Source of the DNA: Amycolatopsis acidicola
GTDB lineage: Bacteria; Actinomycetota; Actinomycetes; Mycobacteriales; Pseudonocardiaceae
Assembly (NCBI RefSeq): GCF_007713735.2
Contig: NZ_VMNW02000043.1
Span: forward strand, 1 to 64,000
Direction of reading: 5' to 3'
DNA: 64,000 bases
Below the pieces are notes generated by a model. That model ran no database searches. It saw nothing but the letters and a program-made list of their open reading frames with translations, and had not been told where the DNA came from. Positions 27,397 to 35,701 of the stretch are shown here, piece after piece; position 1 is the stretch's first letter, and each line of letters begins with the position of its first letter. The position numbers and the translations under genes were made by a program.

Positions 27397-27891
27397 ATGG
27401 GTGTTGTTCCCGTTCAGCCCGCTTCCGGGAAACGGCGGCGCGGACCCGGTCCCGGTTCGGCCGCGGTGATGGCCGGGTTCGCCGTGGTCGTGGCCGTCGG
27501 CCTGATCACGGTGCTCGTCGCCGGGCAGCGTTCGGCGGGCCCGTCCGCCCCGAGCACGCTCGGCGACTCGGCCGCGCCGGTGGTGCCCGCGCCCGCGCGG
27601 ACGGTCGCGCACACGGTGCTGTACGAGCTCGAGGGCGCCACCGCGGCGCTCAACATCACCTACGTCGCGGACGGCTCCGCGATCGCCCAGGTGGCGCAGG
27701 CCCCCACCCCGTGGTCGGCCGCCGTGCAGCGGCACGGCGCCGAGGGCGAGGAGCAGTATTACAGCCTTTCCGCGCAGAACTCCGGACCGGGCAAGCTGAC
27801 CTGCCGCATCGTCGTCGACGGTGCCACGGTCAGCGAACGCGCCGTCGCCGAGTCGCAGGGCGTCGTGCGCTGCGCGAAATCCGTCGGGTAG
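27397..27891 (+). CDS. MmpS-like membrane-anchored protein
   Basis: A 164-residue protein with a basic N-terminus, one membrane helix at about 22-42 and an extracytoplasmic beta-rich domain. The pattern VLYELEGATAALNITYVADG, a Trp-containing middle, and the closing CRIVVDG...VRC pair of cysteines match MmpS/DUF4190-like proteins of mycobacteria and relatives. In mycobacteria MmpS works with RND transporters of the MmpL type; none is encoded nearby. The 132 bp upstream hold a possible TTGACG at 27351 but no good -10 box. Confidence 0.7.
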   Translation: MGVVPVQPASGKRRRGPGPGSAAVMAGFAVVVAVGLITVLVAGQRSAGPSAPSTLGDSAAPVVPAPARTVAHTVLYELEGATAALNITYVADGSAIAQVAQAPTPWSAAVQRHGAEGEEQYYSLSAQNSGPGKLTCRIVVDGATVSERAVAESQGVVRCAKSVG

Positions 27892-27931
27892 CGGCGCGTC
27901 CCGCAGCCGGATTCCCGGCCCGCCGAAACGA

Positions 27932-28894
27932 TCACCGGGTCACGTCGAGGACCAGTTTCCCGCGCGTCCGGCCCTTTTCGCCGAGACGGTGCGCCTCGGC
28001 CACATCCTCCAGGGCGAACGCACGCTCGACCTCGACGTGGAGGGCGCCGGAGTCGACCAGGCCCGCGATGGCGGTCAACGCGGCGGAGTCCGGCTCGACG
28101 AGCAGCGGGCTCGTGCGCACTCCGGCCTTCGCGGCCGCCGCGGCGAGCTCGTCCGAAACGCCGCTGGGGATCGAAACGACCAGGCCACCGCGTCGCGTCA
28201 CCGCCACCGACCGCACATTGGTGGCGTCGTGGCCGCCGATCAGGTCGAGGACCACGTCGACCTCGCCCGCGACCTCCTCGAACCGCCGCTGGGTGTAGTC
28301 GATCGCCTCGTCGGCGCCCAGCTCCTTCAGCCACGCGTGCCGGGGCTCCTGGGCGGTCGCGATCACTTGCGCGCCAAGGTGTTTCGCGATCTGCACCGCC
28401 AGGTGCCCGACGCCGCCGGCCCCGGCGTGCACCAGCACCCGCTGGCCGGGCTGGACGTCCGCCGTGTCGACGAGCGCCTGCCACGCGGTGAGTGCCGCCA
28501 GCGGCAGCGCCGCGGCTTCGGTGTGCCCGATCGAGGCGGGCTTGCGCGCGAACTGGCGCGACGGCGCGGTGACGAACTCGGCGTAAGCGCCCGCGGCGCG
28601 CGGGAACCACGGCATCCCGTAGACCTCGTCGCCCGGCGCGAGCGTCGTGACCCCGAAGCCGACCTCCTCGACGACGCCCGACACGTCCCAGCCGAGGATC
28701 AGCGGCAGCGTCTGCAGCCCTGCCATTCCTTGTCCCGCACGGGTTTTCCAGTCCACCGGGTTGATCCCGGCGGCGTGCACGCGGACGAGCACCTCGGTCG
28801 GCAGCGGTTCGGGGCGCCCGATCCGCTGCGCCGTCAGCACCTCCGGGCCGCCGAATCCGCTGATCGTGATCGCGCGCATGGTGTGCTCGCTCAT
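27932..28894 (-). CDS. NADP-dependent medium-chain oxidoreductase (quinone oxidoreductase type)
   Basis: A 320-residue zinc-independent medium-chain dehydrogenase. The GroES-like N-terminal domain is followed by a Rossmann domain with the AGAGGVGHLAVQIAKHLGA nucleotide motif near 158-176; the zinc-binding cysteines of alcohol dehydrogenases are missing. Relatives reduce quinones, enones or aldehydes with NADPH. It is divergent from a GlxA-type AraC regulator, with about 100 bp between, which likely controls it. The ATG at 28894 or an in-frame ATG four residues later (28882) could be the start. Confidence 0.9.
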   Translation of the reverse strand: MSEHTMRAITISGFGGPEVLTAQRIGRPEPLPTEVLVRVHAAGINPVDWKTRAGQGMAGLQTLPLILGWDVSGVVEEVGFGVTTLAPGDEVYGMPWFPRAAGAYAEFVTAPSRQFARKPASIGHTEAAALPLAALTAWQALVDTADVQPGQRVLVHAGAGGVGHLAVQIAKHLGAQVIATAQEPRHAWLKELGADEAIDYTQRRFEEVAGEVDVVLDLIGGHDATNVRSVAVTRRGGLVVSIPSGVSDELAAAAAKAGVRTSPLLVEPDSAALTAIAGLVDSGALHVEVERAFALEDVAEAHRLGEKGRTRGKLVLDVTR

Positions 28895-28994
28895 GGTCTC
28901 CCCACTCGGTTTCCTGGCTGATGATCTTCAGTGTGGCCCGGCCGGGGCCCGCGCGGGGAGTGGCTGGAAAGCCAACTGTCGTACTATTCAGGCC

Positions 28995-29981
28995 ATGACC
29001 CATCGTGTCGCTGTACTCGCCCTCGACGGTGTCGTGACGATGGACCTCGGCATCCCGGCGCGGGTGTTCAGCGGGGCCTACGGCGCTGACGGCGCGCCGC
29101 TGTACTCGGTGACGACGTGCTCGCTCGGCGGGAAACCCGTGCGCGCCAAGGAAGGTTTCGAGATCGTCGTCGACGAGGACGAGTCGCTCCTGGAAACCGC
29201 GGACACCGTCGTCGTCGCCACCCAGGAGCCCGGTGAAGAGCTGCTGGACGCCGGCGAGCTGCCGCCGGAGGTCGCCGCGGCACTCACCCGCATCGGCCCG
29301 CGGACCCGCATCGTCAGCCTGTGCACCTCGGCCTTCCTGCTCGCGGCGGCCGGGCTGCTGGACGGTCTCCGCGCCACCACGCATTGGGGCTACTGCGCCG
29401 CTTTCGCGCGGTTGTTCCCTGACATCGAGCTGGATCCCGACGTGCTGTTCGTCGACAACGAGCGCATCCTGACCTCTGCCGGCGGCGCGGCGGGCCTCGA
29501 TCTGTGCCTCCATCTGGTCCGCCGAGACCACGGGGCGGAGGTCGCCGCCGCGGCGGCGCGGAGATGCGTCGTCGCGCCGTGGCGCGAGGGCGGGCAGGCG
29601 CAGTTCATCGAGCACCCGGTGCCCGCGGAGTCCGGACGGTCCACTTCGGACACCCGGCAGTGGGCGCTCGCCCGGCTGGCCGAACCGCTGACGCTGGAGG
29701 ACATGGCGCGCCACGCGCACATGAGCGTGCGCACGTTCACCCGGCGCTTCCGCGGGGAAGTGGGTGTCAGTCCGCTTCAATGGTTGCTGCAGCGCAGGCT
29801 GGCCGAAGCGCGCAGGCTGCTGGAGTCGACCGAGCTGACCGTCACGCGCATCGCCAAGGCGACCGGGTTCGGTGACCCTGTCGCGCTGCGCAAGCATTTC
29901 TACGCGCATCTCGGCCTGTCCCCGGTCGCGTACCGCCGGGCACACCACGCGCCGGAGCTGACAGTGACGGCAGGCCCGTGA
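28995..29981 (+). CDS. GlxA family transcriptional regulator (DJ-1/PfpI domain plus AraC HTH)
   Basis: A 328-residue regulator. Residues about 4-170 form a class I glutamine-amidotransferase-like (DJ-1/PfpI) domain with the nucleophile elbow region SLCTSAFLLAAAGLL, and residues about 220-315 hold the double AraC helix-turn-helix (TLEDMARHAHMSVRTFTRRF and VTRIAKATGFGDPVALRKHF). TACTAT at 28982-28987, 7 nt before the ATG, implies a leaderless message. It is divergent from an oxidoreductase gene and overlaps the next gene (a FetB-like permease) by 4 nt. Confidence 0.93.
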   Translation: MTHRVAVLALDGVVTMDLGIPARVFSGAYGADGAPLYSVTTCSLGGKPVRAKEGFEIVVDEDESLLETADTVVVATQEPGEELLDAGELPPEVAAALTRIGPRTRIVSLCTSAFLLAAAGLLDGLRATTHWGYCAAFARLFPDIELDPDVLFVDNERILTSAGGAAGLDLCLHLVRRDHGAEVAAAAARRCVVAPWREGGQAQFIEHPVPAESGRSTSDTRQWALARLAEPLTLEDMARHAHMSVRTFTRRFRGEVGVSPLQWLLQRRLAEARRLLESTELTVTRIAKATGFGDPVALRKHFYAHLGLSPVAYRRAHHAPELTVTAGP

Positions 29982-30712
29982 GCGGATCGATCGCGCTGGG
30001 GCCGATGCTCGCGATCGTGCTCGTGGCGCTGACCGCGCTCGGCACGGTGGTCGTGTGGCGGGGCGAACTCGGGCGCGGCCGGGCGGTCGTGATCGCCGCG
30101 GTGCGGGCCGTCGCGCAGCTGGCCGCCGTGTCGTTCGTGATCACCGCGATCCTGCGCTCCGGCTGGTGGACCGGGCTGTTCGTACTCCTCATGTTCGCCG
30201 TCGCCGCGGTGACCTCGGCACGCCGCGTCGGGGTGCGGCTCGGCGGGATCGCCGTCGCGATCGGCGGCGGGGTGCTGCCGGTGCTGGCCCTGGTGCTCGG
30301 AACCGGTGTGCTGCCGTGGAAACCGATCTCGGTCGTGCCGATCGCGGGCATCGTCATCGGCGGCGCGATGTCGGCCACTTCGCAGGCCGCGCGCCGCGCG
30401 CTCGACGAGCTCAAGACGAGGCACGGGGAGTACGAAGCGGCGCTGGCACTGGGTTTCATGCGCCGTGCCGCGGCGCTGGAGATCTGCCGTCCCTCGGCGG
30501 GGCAGGCGCTGATCCCGGCACTGGACCAGACCCGCACGGTCGGCCTCGTCACACTGCCCGGCGCGTACGTCGGTGTGCTGCTCGGCGGCGCGAGCCCGGT
30601 GCAGGCCGGGGTCACCCAGGTGCTCGTGCTGATCGGGCTGCTCGCCGCCGAGTCCATCGCGGTCCTGCTGGTCGTCCAGTTCGTCGCGGCAGGGCTCCTC
30701 GCCAGGGACTAG
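29978..30712 (+). CDS. FetB-like (UPF0014) ABC permease
   Basis: A 244-residue membrane protein with about seven helices, matching the UPF0014 family whose Escherichia coli member FetB exports iron together with the ATPase FetA. The family core GLFVLLMFAVAAVTSARRV, GMSATSQAARRALDEL-like region and ALDQTRTVGLVTLPGAYVG are all present. No FetA-type ATPase gene is adjacent, so the partner must be encoded elsewhere or the protein acts alone. The GTG start overlaps the stop of the GlxA-type regulator gene (GTGA), so both are made from one message. Confidence 0.85.
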   Translation: MSGSIALGPMLAIVLVALTALGTVVVWRGELGRGRAVVIAAVRAVAQLAAVSFVITAILRSGWWTGLFVLLMFAVAAVTSARRVGVRLGGIAVAIGGGVLPVLALVLGTGVLPWKPISVVPIAGIVIGGAMSATSQAARRALDELKTRHGEYEAALALGFMRRAAALEICRPSAGQALIPALDQTRTVGLVTLPGAYVGVLLGGASPVQAGVTQVLVLIGLLAAESIAVLLVVQFVAAGLLARD

Positions 30713-30721
30713 CTTGGCGGT

Positions 30722-31228
30722 ATGACTGTTGCCGACCTGATGATCGACGGTTTCGACAGGATCCAGCAGGTGGTGCACGGGGCGGTCAAGGGCCTCGACG
30801 TGGACCGGCTGGCCGAGCGGCCGGACGAGGGGACGAACTCGATCGCCTGGCTGGTCTGGCACCTCACCAGGGTCCAGGACGATCACCTCGCCGACCTCGA
30901 AGACGGCCCGCAGGTGTGGACGGAGCAGGGCTGGCACGAACGCTTCGGCCTGCCGCTCGACGAGTCCGACACCGGCTACGGCCACCGCCCGGCGGACGTG
31001 GCGGCGGTGCGCGCGTCCGCGAACCTGCTGGCCGGCTACCACGACGCGGTGCACGACCAGACCGTCGCCTGGCTGAAGAACCTCAAGGAATCGCAGCTGG
31101 ACCGCGTCGTCGACGAGGCGTGGGATCCGCCGGTGACGCTCGGCGTGCGGCTGGTCAGCGTGCTCTCCGACGATCTGCAGCACGCGGGACAGGCGGCTTT
31201 CCTGCGGGGAATACTGAAACGCCGGTGA
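30722..31228 (+). CDS. DinB/mycothiol-transferase family protein (DUF664)
   Basis: A 168-residue four-helix protein of the DinB superfamily. The metal-binding His residues are visible: His47 (LVWHL), His55 (DDHL) and the C-terminal LQHAGQA motif typical of actinobacterial mycothiol-dependent transferases. Such enzymes add or remove mycothiol from electrophiles; the exact substrate is unknown. TAGCTT at 30710-30715 (its first three bases are also the stop of the previous gene) lies 6 nt before the ATG, so the transcript is probably leaderless. Confidence 0.87.
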   Translation: MTVADLMIDGFDRIQQVVHGAVKGLDVDRLAERPDEGTNSIAWLVWHLTRVQDDHLADLEDGPQVWTEQGWHERFGLPLDESDTGYGHRPADVAAVRASANLLAGYHDAVHDQTVAWLKNLKESQLDRVVDEAWDPPVTLGVRLVSVLSDDLQHAGQAAFLRGILKRR

Positions 31229-31258
31229 GTTCCGCCCGCCGCACGGGTCGGACCAGGT

Positions 31259-32014
31259 ATGACCACTCGTGATTACGCGCCCGTGCGCGGGCTGCAGATG
31301 TACTACGAGGTGCACGGCGCGGGCCGTCCGCTGGTGCTGCTGCACGGCGGGGTGCACACGGTGGAGCTGACGTTCGGCGCGTTGCTCCCGGATCTCGCGC
31401 GGGATCGCCAGGTGATCGCGGCCGAGCTGCAGGGCCACGGCCGCACGGCCGACATCGATCGCGAGATGACGCTGCCGGAGCTGGCGGCGGACGTGCTCGC
31501 GCTGCTCGACCACCTCGGGCTGGAACGCGCGGACTTCTTCGGGTTCAGCCTCGGCGGGCTCGTGGCGCTGCAACTGGTGATCACCGCGCCGGAGCGGGTC
31601 GGCCGGCTGGTGCTGGCGTCCACCCACTACCGCGCGGAGGGCTACCACGAGGAGATCCTCGATCCCGCGCTGTGGGCCGGTTCCCGCCGCATGCCGACCG
31701 ACGCCGACTTCGCCGAGATGCGGAAGTCCTACGAGCGTGTGGCGCCCGATCCCGGGCATTTCGAGCAGCTGACGGCAAAACTGTCGAAGAACGTACCGGT
31801 CATCGAAGGGTGGCGCGCCGAGCAGCTGCGCGCGATCCCGGCGAAGACGCTGCTTCTGTTCGGGGACAACGATTTCATCCGGCTCGAGCACGCCGTCGAA
31901 ATGGCCGGGCTCATCCCGGACGCCCAGCTCGGGATCCTGCCGGACACCACGCACACCGGACTGCCCCGCCATCCCGAACTCGTGCTGCCGATGGTCCGCC
32001 CGTTCCTCGGCTGA
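31259..32014 (+). CDS. Alpha/beta hydrolase
   Basis: A 251-residue alpha/beta hydrolase. The oxyanion HGG motif is at 29-31, the nucleophile Ser97 sits in GFSLGG, the acid is in LLLFGDNDF near 200, and the His is in DTTHTGL near 234. There is no signal peptide. Relatives include esterases, epoxide hydrolases and C-C hydrolases, so a specific reaction cannot be given. It follows the DinB gene by 30 nt on the same strand and may be co-transcribed with it. Confidence 0.9.
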   Translation: MTTRDYAPVRGLQMYYEVHGAGRPLVLLHGGVHTVELTFGALLPDLARDRQVIAAELQGHGRTADIDREMTLPELAADVLALLDHLGLERADFFGFSLGGLVALQLVITAPERVGRLVLASTHYRAEGYHEEILDPALWAGSRRMPTDADFAEMRKSYERVAPDPGHFEQLTAKLSKNVPVIEGWRAEQLRAIPAKTLLLFGDNDFIRLEHAVEMAGLIPDAQLGILPDTTHTGLPRHPELVLPMVRPFLG

Positions 32015-32316
32015 GCTTCCTTGGGCCGTTCAGGTGCACCGCCCGCGCCCGACGGGATTGAAAGCGCCTTCACGGTCCGTGAATGCCGCAGGCAGAGCCG
32101 TTGCGCGGGCCGCGATCCGCGGACGTGACAAGGTGTTCGCATCCCGCCGTCCACCTGGGATCGGGCGGGGGCCGGCAGAGGCACCGTCTACTGTGGGTGC
32201 TCCGCTGGTTCATCCGGACAGGGCGGCCGCACCGCCTGGATAGCCCTCGCCGTGGCCGCGCGGGGCTGGGAATCTCGGGGGCGAAAGCATTTCGTCCACG
32301 GGGGAGTACCACGCTC
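32015..32316. other. 302-bp intergenic region upstream of geosmin synthase
   Basis: No gene seen. It contains a perfect palindrome at 32069-32083 and TACTGT near 32190-32195, a possible -10 box that would leave a leader of about 120 nt before the geosmin synthase ATG. No -35 element of the TTGACA type is visible at the right distance. Confidence 0.5.
32069..32083. promoter_or_regulatory. 15-bp palindrome upstream of geosmin synthase
   Basis: TTCACGG-T-CCGTGAA is perfectly symmetric around one base. A one-base loop rules out a transcription terminator, so a dimeric regulator site is more likely. It lies about 235 bp before the geosmin synthase start and 55 bp after the preceding hydrolase gene. 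Confidence 0.45.
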
Positions 32317-34482
32317 ATGCAGGCCTTCACGCTGCCCGATTTCTACCTGCCCTACCCGGCTCGGATCAATCCGAACCTGGAACGCGCGCGGGCGCACAGT
32401 GCCGCCTGGGCGGAGCGGATGGGGATGCTCGACGCGCCGAAACCGGGCGGCGGCGTGGTCTGGGACGCGGCACGTCTGTCCAAAATGGACTACGCGCTGA
32501 TGTGCGCCTACACCCATCCCGACTGTTCGGGCTCGGCGCTCGAGCTGGTCACGGACTGGTACGTCTGGGTCTTCTTCTTCGACGACCATTTCCTCGAGCA
32601 GTTCAAGTACTCCCGTGACCAGGCCGGTGCGAAGGCGTACCTCGACCGGCTGGAACTGTTCATGACGATGGACGGCGAAGAGCCGCCGGAGCCGGAAAAC
32701 CCTGCCGAGGCCGGGCTGAAGGACCTGTGGGAGCGCACGGTTCCTTCGATGTCGGACGACTGGCGGCGGCGGTTCACCGCCAGCACGCACAACCTGATGG
32801 TCGAGTCCCTGTGGGAGCTGGACAACATCGACCGCGGCCGGATAGCCAACCCCATCGAGTACATCCAGCTGCGGCGGAAGGTCGGCGGGGCGCCGTGGTC
32901 GGCCAACCTCGTCGAGTACGCCGTCGGCGCCGAAATCCCGGACCAGCTGGCGGAAACCCGCCCGATCCAGGTGCTCACCGACACCTTCGCGGACGCCGTG
33001 CACCTGCGCAACGACCTGTTCTCGTACCAGCGCGAAGTCCAGGAGGAGGGTGAGAACTCCAACGCCGTCCTGGTTTTCGAGCATTTCCTGGGCTATCCGA
33101 CGCAGGACGCGGCGGAACTGGTCAACGACCTGCTCACCTCGCGCCTGCAACAGTTCGAGAACACCGCGCTCACGGAAGTGCCCGCCCTGCTGGCCGATCA
33201 CGTCGCGCTGCCGCACGAACAGGCCGGCGTCGCGGCCTACGTCAAAGGGCTGCAGGACTGGCAGGCGGGCGGTCACGAGTGGCACACGCGTTCGAGCCGG
33301 TACATGAACGAAGGAGCGGCGGGTGCGAGTGTCCTCAATGGACCGAATGGTCTCGGCACCTCGGCGGTCAGGCTGACGTTTTCCCCTGGCCTGCGGGCGA
33401 AAGGGCGTCAGAACGCCCATCGGCCATACCAGCCGGTGGGTCCGCTGCGGGTGCCCGAGTTGTTCATGCCCTTCGAATTCCGGACCAGCCCGCATCTCGG
33501 CGCGGCGCGGGAGTATTCCGTGGGCTGGGCCAGGGAAATGGGTTTCTTCGACTCGCTGCCCGGGGTGGCGGCGGGCGGCATCTGGGACGAGCACCGCTTC
33601 CGCGCGAACGACGTGGCCCACTGCGCGGCGATGATCCACCCTGATGCGGGGGAGGACCAGCTCTGCCTGACCACGGACTGGCTCAGCTGGGGCAGTTACG
33701 GGGACGACTACTACCCGGTCGTCTTCGGCGGGGGCCGGAACCTGGTCGCCGCCAAGCAGGCGACCGACCGGCTGCCCGCGTTCATGCCGCTGGACGCGGG
33801 CCCCACCCCACCCCCGGCGAACCAGCTCGAACGGGGCCTGGCCGATCTGTGGCAGCGCACGGCGGGCCCGATGGGCGAGGCCGCGCGGGCGCGGTTCCGC
33901 CGTTCGGTCGAGGAGATGACGCGGAGCTGGTTGTGGGAGCTGATGAACCAGGCGCAGCACCGCATCCCCGACCCGATCGACTACGTCGAGATGCGGCGCC
34001 GCACGTTCGGTGCCGAGATGACCATGAGCCTCTCACGGCTCGCGCTCGATGACGTTGTGCCGCAAGAGGTTTTCCGCACCCGGGTGCTTTGTGAGCTCGA
34101 CACGGCGGCGCAGGACTACGCTTGCTTCGCCAACGATCTCCACTCGTACCAGAAGGAAATCGAGTTCGACGGCGAAGTGCACAACCTGGTGCTGGTGGTG
34201 GAAAACTTCCTCGACGTCGGCCGCGGCGAGGCGGCGGACATCGTCGCCGGGCTGATGCGGGCGAGGATGGACCAGTTCGAACACGTGCTGGCGAACGACG
34301 TCCCCAAGCTCTGCGCGGACCTCGGCCTGGACGAGACAGCCCGCGAAGGCCTGCGGCGCCACGCGGTGCGGTTGCAGGACTGGATGTCGGGAATCCTGGA
34401 ATGGCACCGGAAATGCCCCCGCTACACCGAGCGGGAGTTGCGGCGCGCCAGGTTCCCGGGTTTGGCTTCGGTGGCGGTGTGA
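32317..34482 (+). CDS. geoA: Geosmin synthase (bifunctional germacradienol/geosmin cyclase)
   Basis: A 721-residue two-domain terpene cyclase that turns farnesyl diphosphate into germacradienol (N-terminal domain) and then geosmin (C-terminal domain). The N-domain has the Mg2+ motif DDHFLE at 89-94 and the NSE-type motif NDLFSYQRE at 232-240. The C-domain has DDYYP at 463-467 and a second NDLHSYQKE. The length matches Streptomyces geosmin synthases. The ATG at 32317 has GGGGAG about 10 nt upstream; the open frame beyond it has no conserved content. It converges on the RNase HI gene with 9 nt between. Confidence 0.97.
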   Translation: MQAFTLPDFYLPYPARINPNLERARAHSAAWAERMGMLDAPKPGGGVVWDAARLSKMDYALMCAYTHPDCSGSALELVTDWYVWVFFFDDHFLEQFKYSRDQAGAKAYLDRLELFMTMDGEEPPEPENPAEAGLKDLWERTVPSMSDDWRRRFTASTHNLMVESLWELDNIDRGRIANPIEYIQLRRKVGGAPWSANLVEYAVGAEIPDQLAETRPIQVLTDTFADAVHLRNDLFSYQREVQEEGENSNAVLVFEHFLGYPTQDAAELVNDLLTSRLQQFENTALTEVPALLADHVALPHEQAGVAAYVKGLQDWQAGGHEWHTRSSRYMNEGAAGASVLNGPNGLGTSAVRLTFSPGLRAKGRQNAHRPYQPVGPLRVPELFMPFEFRTSPHLGAAREYSVGWAREMGFFDSLPGVAAGGIWDEHRFRANDVAHCAAMIHPDAGEDQLCLTTDWLSWGSYGDDYYPVVFGGGRNLVAAKQATDRLPAFMPLDAGPTPPPANQLERGLADLWQRTAGPMGEAARARFRRSVEEMTRSWLWELMNQAQHRIPDPIDYVEMRRRTFGAEMTMSLSRLALDDVVPQEVFRTRVLCELDTAAQDYACFANDLHSYQKEIEFDGEVHNLVLVVENFLDVGRGEAADIVAGLMRARMDQFEHVLANDVPKLCADLGLDETAREGLRRHAVRLQDWMSGILEWHRKCPRYTERELRRARFPGLASVAV

Positions 34483-34491
34483 CGGGCTTTT

Positions 34492-35565
34492 TCAGCGCTG
34501 GTGCGCGCGCACCCACCGCTCCGTGCAACACGCTTCACACGGCTCGACCCGGCTGGGATCGATCTCGGCCCAGGCCACGGGTTCGCGTTCGTGCGCGGAA
34601 AACCTTTTGTACTCGGCGAAACGCTGGCCCTTCGCCAGCCACTCGCACTGCGGGTCATTGTGGTAAGCACGCCCGCCGCGAGTGCGGTAGCCCCGGGCGA
34701 GCACACCCGGCGGGCGGGGTTTGCACAAGGCACACCAGCCGGCGGGCATCAGATGCACGCACTCGTCTTCTTGATCCGGCGCCGGGCCCGCCGTTTTTGC
34801 GGCGGCCTCGCTGTCGCGGGGAGGTGCCGGTTGCGCGGTTGAGGGCTGCACGGGCGCCGGTTCCGCGCGGGCCTCGCCGCGGTGGGGAGGTGCCGGTTGC
34901 GCGGTTGAGGGCTGCACGGGCGCCGGTTCCCTGACGGCCTTCTCGTCGAGAGGGGGCGCGGGTGCCGTCCCCGTGTGTGCCGCGCCGCCGAGGGGAAGTG
35001 CCGGTTGCGTGGATGAAGGCTGCGCGGGCGCCGCTCCCCCGTGTGCCTCGCCATCGAGGGGGAGCGCCGGCTGCGCGGGCGGCTCCGGCGGCTCCGGCGC
35101 CACGGGTGGAGCCGGCGGCAACTCCGCGGCCTCCTTGCACCCCAGCACGGCCAGCTTGTCGGCGCGCTCGTTCTCCGGGTGGCCCGCGTGCCCCTTGACC
35201 CAGTGCCAGTCCACCTCGTGCCGGCTGAGTGCCTCGTCCAGCCTGCGCCACAGGTCCGCGTTCTTCACCGGCTCCTTCGCCGCCGTGCGCCAGCCGTTGT
35301 TCTTCCAGCGCGGCATCCAGGAAAGCACGCCGTTGCGGACGTACGTGCTGTCGGTGTACAGCTGCACCGCCGAGGGCCGGGTCAGCGTCTCCAGCGCCTG
35401 GATCGCCGCCATCAGCTCCATGCGGTTGTTGGTCGTCGGGCCGGGGTCGCCGCCGTGGAGATCGCGCTCGTGGTTGCCGTACCGCAGCACGGCTCCCCAG
35501 CCGCCGGGCCCGGGATTTCCGCTGCAGGCACCGTCCGTATAGATCTCGACGAAGGATTCCCCCAT
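34492..35565 (-). CDS. rnhA: Ribonuclease HI with repeat linker and Cys-rich C-terminal domain
   Basis: A 357-residue protein, over twice the length of a minimal RNase HI. Residues 1-145 are the catalytic domain with Asp11 (YTDGACSGNPGPGG), Glu50 (NNRMEL), Asp72 (YTDSTYV), His126 and Asp136; it cleaves the RNA strand of RNA-DNA hybrids. Residues about 150-265 are a Pro/Ala-rich linker of 22-residue repeats (QPSTAQPAPP at 218 and 240). Residues about 268-357 form a Cys-rich tail (Cys269, 278, 281, 307, 343, 346, 347), probably metal-binding. The ATG at 35565 is chosen; TATGTT 6 nt upstream suggests a leaderless message. Confidence 0.93.
   Translation of the reverse strand: MGESFVEIYTDGACSGNPGPGGWGAVLRYGNHERDLHGGDPGPTTNNRMELMAAIQALETLTRPSAVQLYTDSTYVRNGVLSWMPRWKNNGWRTAAKEPVKNADLWRRLDEALSRHEVDWHWVKGHAGHPENERADKLAVLGCKEAAELPPAPPVAPEPPEPPAQPALPLDGEAHGGAAPAQPSSTQPALPLGGAAHTGTAPAPPLDEKAVREPAPVQPSTAQPAPPHRGEARAEPAPVQPSTAQPAPPRDSEAAAKTAGPAPDQEDECVHLMPAGWCALCKPRPPGVLARGYRTRGGRAYHNDPQCEWLAKGQRFAEYKRFSAHEREPVAWAEIDPSRVEPCEACCTERWVRAHQR
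34821..35080. repeat. 66-bp coding repeats inside rnhA
   Basis: Near-identical segments begin at 34821 and 34887 (66 bp apart); diverged copies begin at 34995 and 35061 (66 bp apart), with a partial 42-bp unit between the pairs. Spacings are multiples of 3, so the frame is kept and the protein gains 22- and 14-residue blocks. Confidence 0.85.
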
Positions 35566-35701
35566 GCCAGGAACATAGCAACGGCCACCGGAACGAGGGC
35601 CGTCCCCGTCGCGACGGATCGCACTGGCACTCACGCGTGCCGCGGATCATCGGCCCCCGGCGGCGACCTCACCTACTGATCCCGCCCCGCCCGGGAGCGG
35701 C

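Noticed and set aside
32069..32083. Transcription terminator after the hydrolase gene
   Set aside because: The palindrome leaves a one-base loop and has no U-run, so it cannot fold as a normal terminator.
32317..34482. Part of a larger secondary-metabolite gene cluster
   Set aside because: Only the geosmin synthase is present; neighbours are an RNase HI and a single hydrolase.
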